Source of the DNA: Anthopleura xanthogrammica
Lineage: Eukaryota > Cnidaria > Anthozoa > Actiniaria > Actiniidae
Assembly (NCBI GenBank): GCA_964019055.1
Contig: OZ025217.1
Span: 3,418,501 to 3,482,500 of the forward strand
Direction of reading: 5' to 3'
DNA: 64,000 nt
Shown here: piece by piece, positions 46,877 through 59,800 of the stretch
Numbering within the stretch: position 1 is the first letter of the stretch
How the letters are laid out: every line of letters begins with the position of its first letter
Position numbers and translations under genes: made by a program
The notes under the pieces: generated by a model
What the model saw: only the letters and a program-made list of their open reading frames with translations
What the model was told of the DNA's origin: nothing
Databases searched by the model: none

Positions 46877-49574
46877 ATGTGCATTTGTTTGGTTAGAGAA
46901 TGCCATAGTAACACTTTGATGGCTTCCCTGTATATTACTGGCCCTCAAGCACACAGATCTAACTGTTATGGAACATTCAGGAAAACCATGAAGAATTTTA
47001 TGAAGGACAATGTTTTAATTTTGTTTTAAGGAACAACCAAGCCATGGATATATTGTAGATCTTTTAAATAATATTATTAATCTTTTTTTACTCATCGCCT
47101 AAAAAATCGCCTTTGTTTTAATGTATGGAAATCTCAAAACGTATTCATAATATAATTTCCCATCGTTTCCATCTCCAGCATTTTTTTACGGTGTCATCCA
47201 AAACGACTCGGATAAAAATGTCAGTGTTGGAGCGGTTTTCGTATGAGTGGAAAAAGAACAGTCCTGCGCCACAGAATTTGCAATATAATTGTAATATAGA
47301 TACCTTGGCATCGAAATGGCTTCCCATTGATCCGGTTTTAAGGAGGCTAGAAAGGGTTTTGGAACTTGCATATAGACTAACAAAAATAACCCTGAAAAAC
47401 TTTATATGGCTAATATCTGACCGTACGTTGACCCAGAAGACGAAAGACCATAAAGTAAAGGTTGGAATGAAAAGAAAAATAGGACGTAACACGTTGCTAT
47501 GACAACGATAGAACACTTCAAATGTGTGCAAAGTTTTTCATTTAAAAAATCATAACTCAAAAACCGCACGGTGAAAATCCTTTAAAATTGGCATGTTTGA
47601 ACTTCATAATCCAATCTTTGATTACACCGAAAAAGAAAAAATTATGTAATGAGAAATTCTCAAAAATCAATGAACTTTGTTTCAGAACGTTCCCCATTAC
47701 AGAATTTTTTAATTTTTTCTTAGCACTTACGAACCATTAAATAAAAGCCACATGCAAAGTTTTAAAATATTTTACCGTCCAGTTTTTGAGTTATTTTAGT
47801 TTAAGTATGAGGTTTTTTGGGACAAAATTTTCCTATTTCCATTTCAAATGTTCAGTGCTACGTCATTTAAGAGCGCGCGCGCTCGTTCAAGGAAAACCAT
47901 TTCGAGCCTCCTTAAGGCTTAGGCACACGCAGGGACACCATGTGACATATACCATAGCATCAAAATGGCTTCACATTCGTCAAGTTTCAAGGCTTGGTCA
48001 AAAACGAGTACCATGCGACATACCATAGCATCGAAATGGCTTCCCATTTTAGATACACCATGTGACATACATTGACTTCGAAATGGCTTCTCATTCATCC
48101 AGTTACATGACTTGGTCACGGCAATGGATGTCTTTTTTTTTTTACAACTCATATGCAATCCGCTCTTAGAATGCATGTAAATACTATCTTTAGAACAGTT
48201 AATCAAAAAATAGTTTTTTTAACGAGAGTATTACTCATAAACCCTGACACTGTCAGCAGAAGCAAAAATAAAGCATAAAATTATTGCCAGTGGAGTTAGT
48301 TTTTTTTCACACAAGCACCACCAGACTAACTGTAATAACAGTCATTTTATTTTTCTATTTCCACGACATGCATATATATATATATATATATATATGGTAT
48401 CTTGAAATAGCCCACTTCCGATATATGCTTTGCTTGTCGCTAACAAAGCGAGTGACAAACGAATCATATTTCGGAATTGGGCTATTACTATGCTAGACCG
48501 AGTACGTCTTTGTTTTGACTTGTTTATAAGAGTACAATATTATTTCTCACTCTTTATTTGTGCATAATGGTAATCTAATAATATAAATCTAATAATTAAT
48601 TTTAAATTTTTTGAAGTACAATACTAATTGAACAAGACAAATTTAGGGGTTTTCAAAACCCTGCGTTACCATGGAAACCAAAACGAATAATTTTATTTAC
48701 GAATCATCGTGTCTATTAATTATTATTAACTTATTCATTATTAATAATCTAGAATGATCTAGATAAACGAAATTTTAAAATGACACCTTAAAATTTCTTA
48801 CATTTTAGACCTAATTTTTTAAATTCCAAAGAAATTCATTTTAATGGTATTCTAAGAACATTGGTTAAATTCTGTCGTTTAGTGTGTTTGTTGGTATAGT
48901 TTGAAATTCCTTATGAAGCGAGTAAATTTCACCCCACGTTAAGTGTATACGGTGCGATTAGTGCATATACGGTGCGCGTGTATTTACCCTGCTTAGCAGA
49001 GGTTTCCTCGTAGAGTGGAGAACGAGAAAACCTGCCAAGCAGGGTAGCATGCTAAGGACCGCAAAATGTATGAAGCTACCTATGACGGAGTTAAGATAAT
49101 GTTTTTGAAACACTTGAATATTTTAGAGTAATGCTCCTTACCGAGTAAGAAAACATACCAATGACACGGAAATGGATTCCAATTTCATACACCATGATTG
49201 GTGGGCCTTATTCATGCTTCTGATAGGCTCAACTTGAAAGCCAATCGACTGTCAATTTTTCTACGTTCCCTGCTTTTTGAGTAAGGAAATGTACACATGA
49301 CAATGAAATGGCTTCCAGATTCAAGCAAGCATCGTCAATGGTTGGTATCTTCGTAAGTGCTTTCTTATTGGTCCAACAGGAAAACCATTTCACTGCCATT
49401 TTCCCACTACGTTTTTTCACTAACGAAATGTTTTGAAGACACGCAAGTGGCTTCCAGATTCAAGCATCGTGATTGGTTGGTGTCTTTTCGTAAGTGCTTT
49501 CTTATTGGTCCAACTGAAAAGCCATTCACCTGTCATTTTTCCTATCTACTCTTAAGAACGAAACCTATCTCATC
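46877..49574. other. Spacer between the convergent MAU2 and PARP genes
   Basis: About 2.7 kb. It holds repeated segments of the ACCATGTGACATACC / CGAAATGGCTTCCCATT type (47930-48110), an AT run (48369-48394), a short inverted repeat (48980-49050), and two related copies of a CAAGTGGCTTCCAGATTC unit (49280-49540). Both genes must end here, but no clear AATAAA was found close to either stop. Confidence 0.5.
48369..48394. repeat. (AT)n run
   Basis: Simple AT dinucleotide repeat in the spacer after MAU2. Confidence 0.95.
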
Positions 49575-52500
49575 TTATTTCTTCAAACAGACAAGGTATC
49601 TCTGCTGCACCTGGGCCTCATTGTACACCACGTATTCATTGTGCGAGTACCAACCAATTTGCAAGGATTTTTTCTTTTGCTTGTATTTCTCGATCAGCGG
49701 GGTGTTGGTGATGTGGGGACCCGAGGGGATTACAGCACCGTAGGGTGTGGTCACATCATGGGAAGGATCGGGGATGTTCTTGGTAGTGAGCCACATACTG
49801 TGGTAGCCTGCTGGGGGACCCTTAGTTGGATCATAGGACCCGGGTTGATACTCATACTGGCTACCCAAAGCGACCTGAGAAGAAAGATTAAAAAACTCAT
49901 AAAACATTTGTAGACAACACAGTCATCCTTTCCCAAGATACAGTCAAGTGCTCAGGAGACTGATTTTACTTGACAGCAGCTTTCCTTATTGGAAGACAGA
50001 ACTGTATTGTTTAATTAGCGCTCTAGCCTTGTGTCAAATCTACATCATGGCAAGTGTGACATAGTCAGGATACTCCTGTCCCCGATAGTATGTAAACCAA
50101 GGCTTTGGATAGTACATGTGCATCTTGGGAAAGGTCTATTTGACAGCGTTCGATGAGAGAAAGCTATATTTACTGAGTGACGTACCATAAGCACATAGAA
50201 CAGATTTCGTATGAGTGTAAAATGTCACGGCACGGTTACGGCAAGAGCGCGGGCCGTGCCTACGTTTGTTATAGTCATACGAAAACTGCTCTACCTTCCA
50301 TGTGTTTTACTTACTTCAGATAGCAGAACAAAGCCAGTGTTATTTCCACGATAATCAGAAAGGTCAGAGTAACCAAGAGACTTTTCTAAGCTGTCTGAGA
50401 AATAAACGCCCTGCAAAGAAAGAAATTGTGCACCTAGTTAAGAATATGCACATAGTATGGTGAAATTAAACGGCAACCTCGGTTGGCCCAGAACACCAGG
50501 ATGATGATAAAGCTCTTTTGCTTGGGTGAAATATTTTCCCAAGTGTGATTCCCTTGAGTGTCATTTCTTGTTTTATATATATAATAAAAGCGGCCATTCT
50601 CTGACTCTGTTACAATGAATGGAAGCACAGGTGGCGTAGCGGTTAGATCGCTCGTCTCTCACCAATGCGACCCCGGTTCGTGTCCTGCCAGGCTCGGTGT
50701 CGTATGTAAGGCTTTCCGTACATCTCACAGTTGTAAAGTTGAATAAAATTTGTAAATTTGTAAATAAAGATAACTGTTAGAGTCCACTTTTAACGCGTGA
50801 TCAAACATCTTCACTGATAATGGACTGTTTCTTCATTGTTTGTGGTTGACATCCCGAAACGTCTGCCTTGAAACGTAGTGAATTCAACCCGACACTTGGT
50901 TTCAAAAGTGAAGATTTGTTTACCTTGCCAAGGGACCATCCTGTAGTGGGTGCCTCTGGAGGTGCGATTCGTAGTCCCTGTTTAAGGATCCCCATCAGGT
51001 TAGCGGTCTTGGTTCCATGCCATAGTAGTCGATGATTGGACGGTACACCACATGACGTCATGAGCTCTTTTTCTCCTGGTCGAGAGATGCGGTAGACAGC
51101 TTGTACATCGAACTGGAAGTGACTTCTGCCAGTTGCTGGTGGTGTGAAAAATGAAGTTGTTATTGAAGAACGACAAATATTACTCCAATAAACTTTTTTA
51201 CCAATACGGCAGCCATCTTAAATTATTGAATGCTAAGTGGGCAAACGTGGAAATATTTATAAAGCATAGAGTGGCGGGGTTACTTTCTCAAATTATTTTT
51301 ACGCTTTGGTGTTTCACACCTGGATATTGCCCCAGCTACCAGCAAATTCAATTGGTTTTAAGATGTATTTCTCAGTGGATAACGTTAAATTATATAAAAA
51401 GACACCCTGACAGCCGTGCATACTATAAATTTTCCAATAATTTCCCCCTCGGCATCCCATAATGTCTTACTTAAAACAATAGAATCCAAGATGGCCGCCG
51501 TATTGGTAAATAGGTCCATTAGTATCGCGATTCCATCACTCAGTCATGTGTAGACAATGAATTCTTACCCTTGGAGTTGTGGATGTACTTCAAGATTTGT
51601 TGGCATTCATCTGATTCACAGTCCATTAGCTCAATGTGGGCACCCAAGGCTCGATAGCAGTAGTCGAGAGGATTGATTTCTAGATGATTACAAGAGAATC
51701 TATTTCAAAATGACGGCATAAGATAGAATGGGAAACACTACTTTTTGGACGCTATCTTGACTAGGTTAAAAAACATTAAAAAAAAATTAAAAAATTGGGA
51801 TTTAGCAGTAGATATTTCGCTATTAATCCATTAAAATTCCAATTGTATTTAGAAGTTGATTTTTGCGGAAGGAGGAAAACTGGAGAAACTTGAGAACCCT
51901 CAAGGCACAGGATAGAGAAAACAAGCAACTCAAACCTTGGTCACATTGGTGAGAGCCGGGCGCTCTCACCGCTACTCCACCCGTGCTTTCCGTGGGTCAT
52001 AACCTGAATCAGAATATTGACGCAGCGTATTTCCCTTCAGAAACAAGCCTCTCTGAAAATAAGCCAACCCAAAACGCACATTGAGGAAATAAAGCCCAGG
52101 GCTTGTTTTTTTTGGGAGGTTTATGGTACCCCTTGAGAGACTCGTTCGGTACCAGCCAGTCCTCCCCTAAATATCAGGTAAAAGAATGAAGAATATCTTT
52201 ACCTTTGGCTCGATATTGAGCAGCTAACAACAGCTTGCTAATGTACGCCAGTTCAGTGAGGATTTCGATAGCATTCAGGTGGGCGTCGATGTCTGTGATT
52301 TCATTGAGTGGAGAGATGCTCTCGTAGGCGTAGTCAGCCATTGGAATCAACATGAAGTAAGAGTTACTAAGGTCTGCAATCTGGAACGATTAAATGGTGA
52401 TTAAAACGATAGTGGAAGGGGAAATAGTTGGCAACATAAAGTAACAGTTGCTAGTGAAGAATTACTATCGTGTAAGATAGAAAAATAGATGCGAATGAAG

Positions 52501-53891
52501 AGAAAGAATCATTACAGTGCGAATCGAAAAACCATGGGCACCAAGAAATATCTCAGAAATCGTTTATTGTTCGTTGAACACTGAATCTAAAACAATTTTC
52601 TAACTGGAAGAAGTTCGACTAATTTGTAATCAGATAAACTTCTTGTAGTTAGAGAGTCGTTTCAGATAGCTCAACGAACAATGAAGTGAAGAAATGAGGC
52701 ATCTAGAGAGCCTAAAGATCTTAGTTCATTACCTGTTCAAATTTATGTTCCTCATCTTTCAGCTTTTCAATATCGATGCCGGTCACTATTTTCCTAAAAA
52801 TAAAATATAACGCTCTTGAAATGTAAAAAAAAAATCAAGGTCCTTCAAGAAACACTTCAAGACTTTATGCTCTATTTCATAATCACGGTGTGCGAGATAG
52901 GTCTCTGTCTTCCACCGTCGTGGCCTTGGCAAGGCACGGCACGGTGCATGGGTAAGGTTAGTATCTACCAATCAAATCGATGAAATCACTCCTCTATCAT
53001 CGAGTCAAAGTGTCAATACATGGCTTTGTCAAGTAGACTACACAACACGTCCATAGCTGTTGTTACTTACTTGATGGTGAGTAAAATATCCCGAGCCTTG
53101 TTAATGGTATCAGTCGACAAACGTCCAAACGGCATGTAGTTACAGTCGATAGAGAGTTGCCTCCACTTCAAATTTGTCAAGAACTGGTTTAGAAACTTAA
53201 CATCAGTCTAGAAAAGAACCAACAAATCATTTTAATCAATCGCTGGGTTTCAATCAGCTGAAAACAGTCTTGGAATCTCATTATCTGCTCGAAATGTTGG
53301 CTGGTCAAACACTGACCACCATGTGCTAACAGCTAGAAAGAATTGTATTGAAAACTTTCAATTTAGCCGAGATCTAAGAAAACGTTCATCTTCTAGGAAG
53401 ATCGGTTTGTGGTACAATTTTATTGATTGATACGACACCGGCGCGACTCGAACCCGGGTCGCATTGGTGAGAGGCGAGCGATCAAACCGCTCCCCATCAT
53501 ATTGCTTATAAGCACGTAAACGGTACGACATACCATAACACTAAAATGGCTTTCCATAACAATGGTTTTCAAATGAATGGGAAACGTACGGTACCGACTT
53601 GAAGCAAGTACACGGTACAACATGCCGTAACAATGAAATGGCTACAGCTACTTATAGCTACACTAGTACAGCTAGGATATAGAAATACTGTTTCCCACTC
53701 ACACCAAATATTCCCTTTCCATCTGTGTACGTACCATTTGTTTCATGAGTTCTTGTAGCCGTTTCGGGAGTCGAGAGGGTGGGCACTTGTCCAAGTCAAA
53801 CGGCTTGAGTATTTCGTGTGCCTTCTTGTGCTTAAACTCTGGGTTTCTCTCCGGTAACACCAGAGCATACTTCTTGGGCTTTTTCTCAAAA
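49575..53891 (-). CDS. PARP regulatory and catalytic domain exons
   Basis: Exons 53891-53735, 53207-53071, 52793-52733, 52380-52203, 51679-51569, 51135-50924, 50410-50315 and 49874-49575. The helical regulatory domain includes CNYMPFGRLS (PARP1 has LQKMPLGKLS) and ADLSNSYFMLIP. Catalytic motifs are present: His in LLWHGT, Tyr in GVYFSD, Glu in HNEYVVYNEAQV, plus GLRIAPPEAP. All three residues of the H-Y-E triad needed for poly(ADP-ribose) chain growth are kept, so the enzyme should be an active polymerase. The protein ends VCLKK before the stop at 49575. Confidence 0.94.
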
Positions 53892-56800
53892 CTGATTAAC
53901 CAAAAAGTAAGAAGATACACAAATAAGCAAATCAGTTAAGCATTAGAAGCAGGCGTGGTCGGCTAAGTCAGTGCGCCGTGTGGGAATGCAATAAAGCAGA
54001 GCAAAATGAGTCACCATGGCAACCAAGATAACACAGGCCTTTTCTGATTTCGATAACTGAGCAGGTTGCATTCTGGGTACCAACAAGACCATATAAGGCG
54101 TGATGAACAAAAGTCTGTACCCAAAATGCATCATGTTAACTGAAAAGGGTGCATTGTGGTCTAGCTTGGGTATAAACAACACCATATAAGACTTGATGAA
54201 CAAAAGATGTTGGTACCCAAGCTAGACTACAATGCACCATGTTCACTATCTCAAAAAAGGCTTATATAGTAGCGATCAGATGAAAATGAAGTTAAATTGA
54301 AGCGTGGAAATTACTTTTCTTTTTCCTCCCAGTGGTTTCCAGTCTTGCTACGGAAAATTCGGCGGAATTCAAGAGTAGCATCGGCTGGGTCTCTGAAGGG
54401 CGTTCTTTGATGTTGTCCAAAGCTACCGATGCGACCCCATCGATTTAACAGAACCCACAGATCTTTGCCTTTGTGGTGTACGACCTGGAAAATGATAACA
54501 GAAAGACATCAAAAACATTAACCTTGTGTAGCAGCTTAGGTCATATATGGGGGGAGGGAGGAGGAGGGGATTCCCCTCCAATATTTTGAGCCCTGAAACA
54601 GCCTCTAGTATAAGTCAGGGCACGGCTAGACGAAACCCTGAAATAACTTCTGGGCTAATCTTTAAAAGTCAGCGCATGGGCTATCTTGGGCTATCTGTTG
54701 AACATCTGGAACAAAACAGGAGAGATTATGTAACCACGTAGACATTTTTACATACCTGCATTTTGTAGAAGTTGTTGAGTCCATAAATTCCATACTTGAC
54801 GTCAACCTTGGTCAAAAGAATATCATATGGGATCCCTGTGGTAGGGTCAATGTAGACCTCCCTGAAAGAAAAGAAACAGGACGACTCATTACAATCCAAG
54901 GCCGGCATTCGAACTGACAGGTCACGTGACAGTATCCCTTTAAATCAATCAGTTGGGACAAGATTTACACCAGAAATGAAAAGATCAGCTTGTTATAGTT
55001 GAAAGAGAAGGTTCGGCTCATAATATCTACTAGAAGAAAATACACCTGTTTATAACCTTGGGCGTAATGTTTTCCCATTTCACACCACGTGTCATTCCCT
55101 AGAATATCATTTCATTGTTTAACGGTTGTGCATGAGAAGACACATGAATATGGATACAACTCAAATAGGTTTGAAATGTGAAAACTTTACCCCCAAGTGA
55201 GATGGTAATTAGCATCAAAAAAATCAAATATTTTAAGGATTTGTATGGCAAAATGCGTTGGCTGGCAACTTCAAGCACACAAGACCCCCTCCCCCACAAA
55301 CACACTTACCCATTCTCGACATTGGCCTGACTGTCAACTGGTGGGGGTTTACTAGCATCATCTTCGTTATCAAGAACTTTGTCAAGATCTCTGGCCTGGG
55401 ACAACATGGCTTCAGAGTCAGCATTAATGTCTGGTTCTGGGCCTTCCCAGTATGTATTGAGGGTGGAAGCAAATTGGAAACCAAATTCTTGGTGGATGTC
55501 CATGGTTTCTTCACCGTCCTGATCACAAGCAAAAATATCCAAAATATATCAAATAGTTACTAGAGTAGATGTTGTATGACTGTGAAATGGATTTCAACAG
55601 TGTGCCCGGACACTAACAGACGTCTTTAACTTGGACGTAATGTGTTCCCATTTCAGACCATGTGTCATTTTCCTAGAGTATCATTACTTGGTTTACGAGT
55701 TGCACATGAGAAGAACTAAAATAAAGAATCTTATTCTCAAGAGAATTACACGTGGTCTGAAATGGGAAAATATGACACCCACGCTAAAGAGGTTTATTCC
55801 ATTGTTCACTTTAAATTATTAGATTTTGGTTCTCGAGTGAAGTAAATTTACACAAGATGTTTAGTTGGCCTAATCATTAAAACTGTATTATCTATATACC
55901 TGTAATTCGCTTTTGTCTTCAATAAAGTCATCAAGAGCTTCTCTCATTTTCCCAGACCGTTGCTGCACGATGTACTGTAAAGGAGTTTTGCCAGCATTGT
56001 CAGGGACGTCAAGGGGTGCACCAAACTTGGCCAGAAGTAAGAGCATCGTAACATTCTCATAGGAGCCGTACTGAAAATTTGAACATAAAAAAAAGAAAGA
56101 AATTATAGCAGTTGGTATTTCCTTTCATCCAGTGTCACGTATTCACTGTCAAGCATTCATCGTCACGCATTCATCGTCACGCATTCATCGTCACGCATTT
56201 ATCATCACGCATTCATCGTCACGCATTCATCGTCACGCATTCATCGTCACGCAGTCATCGTCACGCAGTCATTGCTGAATTTTTCTACAGGAACCTTATG
56301 AGCTTCCTCGTGACACGCCCTTTCCTCCCCCCATTCACCTTTACCAAGTTCAGAGAGATTTTGTGATAGTGAATTTGGGGACGAGATAAAAAACTCCACC
56401 ACCTTACGATCTCAAATTCAATCCCACAATAGTATGCGCTGCATGATTGTTGCCAGTCTTTCCATGAAGGCAACTACCTCCCCATAGGTAGTTTACCCCA
56501 CAACTCACCTCTCGGCTCTGTACACAATGATGAAGAACAGTTTTGCCCTCATTATCAGTAGCAGCCATATTGACATTCGTCTTGTTACCCTTCCACTTGG
56601 CTCGATCTTTCGTTCCATAGACAAGCAGTTTGGCCATATCCTCCATGTTAGCCCGCACTAGTTCCATCAGCGGTGTTCTTCCATTAGCCTGGCAACAATA
56701 GCATAGGCAATCAACAAAAAAAATCCCAATCTGTCCTGGTTTTTACAAACCAAGGGTAGCACTTAATAGCCAGGGAGGAAAACCAGAGAACCCAGAGAAA

Positions 56801-59800
56801 AACCCTCGAAGCATAACTAGGGAAAGAACCAAATAGAAACTCTACTTGCATAGGACACCGAGCCTGGTTGGACTCGAACCTGGGTCGCATACACGCATCA
56901 AGCATTCCGCGCTACTGCTCAAAGCGCATGCTCATTGGATTAAAAAGTGAGATAATATTTTGTAAAACATGTTATATTTTAGTTGTATTTTTCTTGTCAA
57001 ACACCATTTTCACTAAATATTCAAGATCAAATATACCAAAAAATTGCATATTTTACAAAATATTATCCCACTTTTTAATCCCCTGAGCATGCGCTTGGAG
57101 CAGTAGCGCGGAATGCTTGATGCGTGTATTGATGCCGGGAGGTGAGTGCTCTCACCACTATGCAGTCCATGCTTCCCCTTAAATCATTATCAAGAGATTG
57201 AAATAACAAAAGACATGTCACCTTCGCAAAGTTCACGCTTGCTCCACTCTCCAGCAATAAAACAACAAGATTTTCATCGTTTCCAAAACAGGCTTCGATA
57301 AGTGGTGTTGTGGTGTCCTGCTTAGAGTCGTCCAGCCCTCCAACTTTATAGCACACATCCAGAGTCTTGGGTTTAGCACTGATAAATACTTCTCTAAAAA
57401 GGAAAAATATTGGGTTGAGAGCGAAGTCGGGCTTCCTGTGGTAGCGTGGGCACGCGTAGGGGGAGGGGAGGGAGATAAATTCAAGAAAGTCAAGCAATTT
57501 GCTGGATTTCACGTGACTTCATTTCCTGTCTCGTGCGGAGTGTTCAACAGCTAAATCACAAGTTTTCAATAGCCAATGTGTACGAGCTCGATTTTCTAGC
57601 ATTAATCATAAGAGTCCTTACGCCTTTGGCTAAGAGTTCACTGATCTGACTAATTTTCGTTCGATATTTTGCAGATAATGAGTTTCAAAGACTTTTATCA
57701 GCTGTTCGAATCCCAGGAATATCTACATATTAATCCTTACTTGAACTTGTAACTTGAATCGGTACAGTCAAAGGAACATGCTAGTGGAGTCATGCCAGAT
57801 GGGTGTACTGTGTTGATGGTAGATGGATTATAGCCTGTAAAGAAGGATAGGAAAGGAAAGGAAAGGTGAATAGAACTCTTTACCTTGGGTGTAATGTTTT
57901 CCTATTTCAGACCACGTGTCATTCCCCAGAGTATCATTTCTTTGTTGAACGGTTGCACATGAGAAGACACATGAATATGGATACAACTCAAACAAAGAAT
58001 CTTATTCTTAAGAGAGTGACATGTGGTCTGAAATGGGAAAATATTACGCCCAAGCTGTGCAGTTCTATGAAACGTTTCATGATCTATAATTTTTACATAC
58101 GCAGAAGTAATTGGCAGAGGTTTCCATTGCCGTTGCAGGCAGCATAATGTAAAGGAATGGCACCCTCTTTGTCCAGGGATGATGGTGACACGCCTCTTTG
58201 AAGAAGGTGCACAGCGATCTAAAAGACAGAAAAACAGACTGAGTAACTGTTCCACTCACAGGGACCTATGCAAGCGTCAGAAGGTATTACCACTGTTTCA
58301 CACTGATTGAGAGTGGCAGGTTAATCAGCAGTAGACTAGCTTCAATCAAATAAATAGTTAGAGTATAGTTCCCAGGTACCTTTACTCATACTAAATATTT
58401 ATTTGATTGACAGTAGTCTACTGTACTGCCCATTAACCTGTAGGTTTGTTGCGATCAGCGCGTAGGCAAGGGCGTAGACAGGATTTTACCTTGGGGGGGG
58501 GGGGGGGGGGGGCTCTGAACATCAACCAAAAAAAAACAAGCCGTACTCTTTCCAATCAACGAAAACTGCTCTATTATAGAGAATATACGTATAACTTTGA
58601 TTGAATTGCATGGACTTCCTGCTAATCAACCAGGTCTTTCCTAAAATTCTGTACGTGGTCTGAAAGTCTTATAAGAAGAATACTGGAACTGACCTTCTCG
58701 ACGACGTCATTGTTCTCGTTTCCTGTAGTATGCAGGGCCAAGAGATGCAGTATATTTCTTCGTTTATCATCAACCCCTTGAACAAAGACGTCTTTGTTTT
58801 GTTTCCTTAGTAACGTCCAAGCAAGGTCCACCTTACGGGCACCAAGAACTGCCTGGATATTCATTGAAAACATAAGGACTTAATGATGATTGTGAGGAGG
58901 AGGACGACGATGATACAAAATGATGGTGATGATGATGATGATAATAATGATAATGAAGATGGGGATTCACACCCAACATACCCTTAAAGCAATGATAAAG
59001 TCAAGTCCTGCTACTTCAAGCATCAGGTATGCTACACCTTGCCAGTCATGTTCCACTACAGCCTGGAACGCTGATCTGATCACAGGTTGGGGTGCTTTGA
59101 CGTTGGACAGTTCTTTCCAAATCCACATTGCGCGTTCCTTCCTGTCATTGTTAAATAAGAGGTTGAGGTTTAGGTGACTCATGACTGCAAGGCTGCCAAT
59201 GGCGCCTTGATTTTCCTGAAGTTTGTTCATCTTCCCCATTTCTTTCCCACAAAGGGTTCCCAATAGAGAATATAATACTCAGAGAGATTTGAGGTTTCAA
59301 AACATTGGTATTATTCAACTTGCACATTCTTTACATTACGGTTGACTTTTGCAAATCATTAGCAACAGCCAACTGTTATGTAAAGAATGTGCAAGTTGAA
59401 TAATAACAATCCCATGGACTTTTGATGGTGTCTTTGAATAGCTGACTTATAAACAAGGCTACGCCTGTACAAATAAGTTTGTGGTCTTCAAAAACAGCAG
59501 TTTGCATTGAATGCGACATTGATGTATTATAATTTACTTACTCCTTTTTGTAGTCTTCGATCTGTTGTGGTGTCACAGGACTGATGACGGTGCAGTCTGG
59601 AGGGGCGTTCATTTGCATTAAAGCCATTGCGCAGCTGTAAAAAAGACAAAAAATTATAAAAGTGGGATCCCACAGCCTGAAGGTATTATCTCATTGGTAG
59701 TTGAAACACTGCGGCCCTAAAATATTCTAATACTCAAAACACACCTGTTATGGCCCTCTCGTATAGCCAGTGATAAGGGAGTGTTACCATTGTTGTCTTG

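Noticed and set aside
50801..51061. PARP catalytic fragment as an independent gene starting at an internal Met
   Set aside because: The frame extends upstream in phase through the acceptor at 51136 and joins the preceding PARP exon.
51151..51462. Plus-strand 103-codon frame in a PARP intron
   Set aside because: It lies inside an M5 inverted-repeat element and shows no recognisable protein features.
53071..53207. Suspected one-base frameshift in the PARP regulatory domain
   Set aside because: On recount, the exon is 137 bases and the phases at both ends agree, so the frame is intact.
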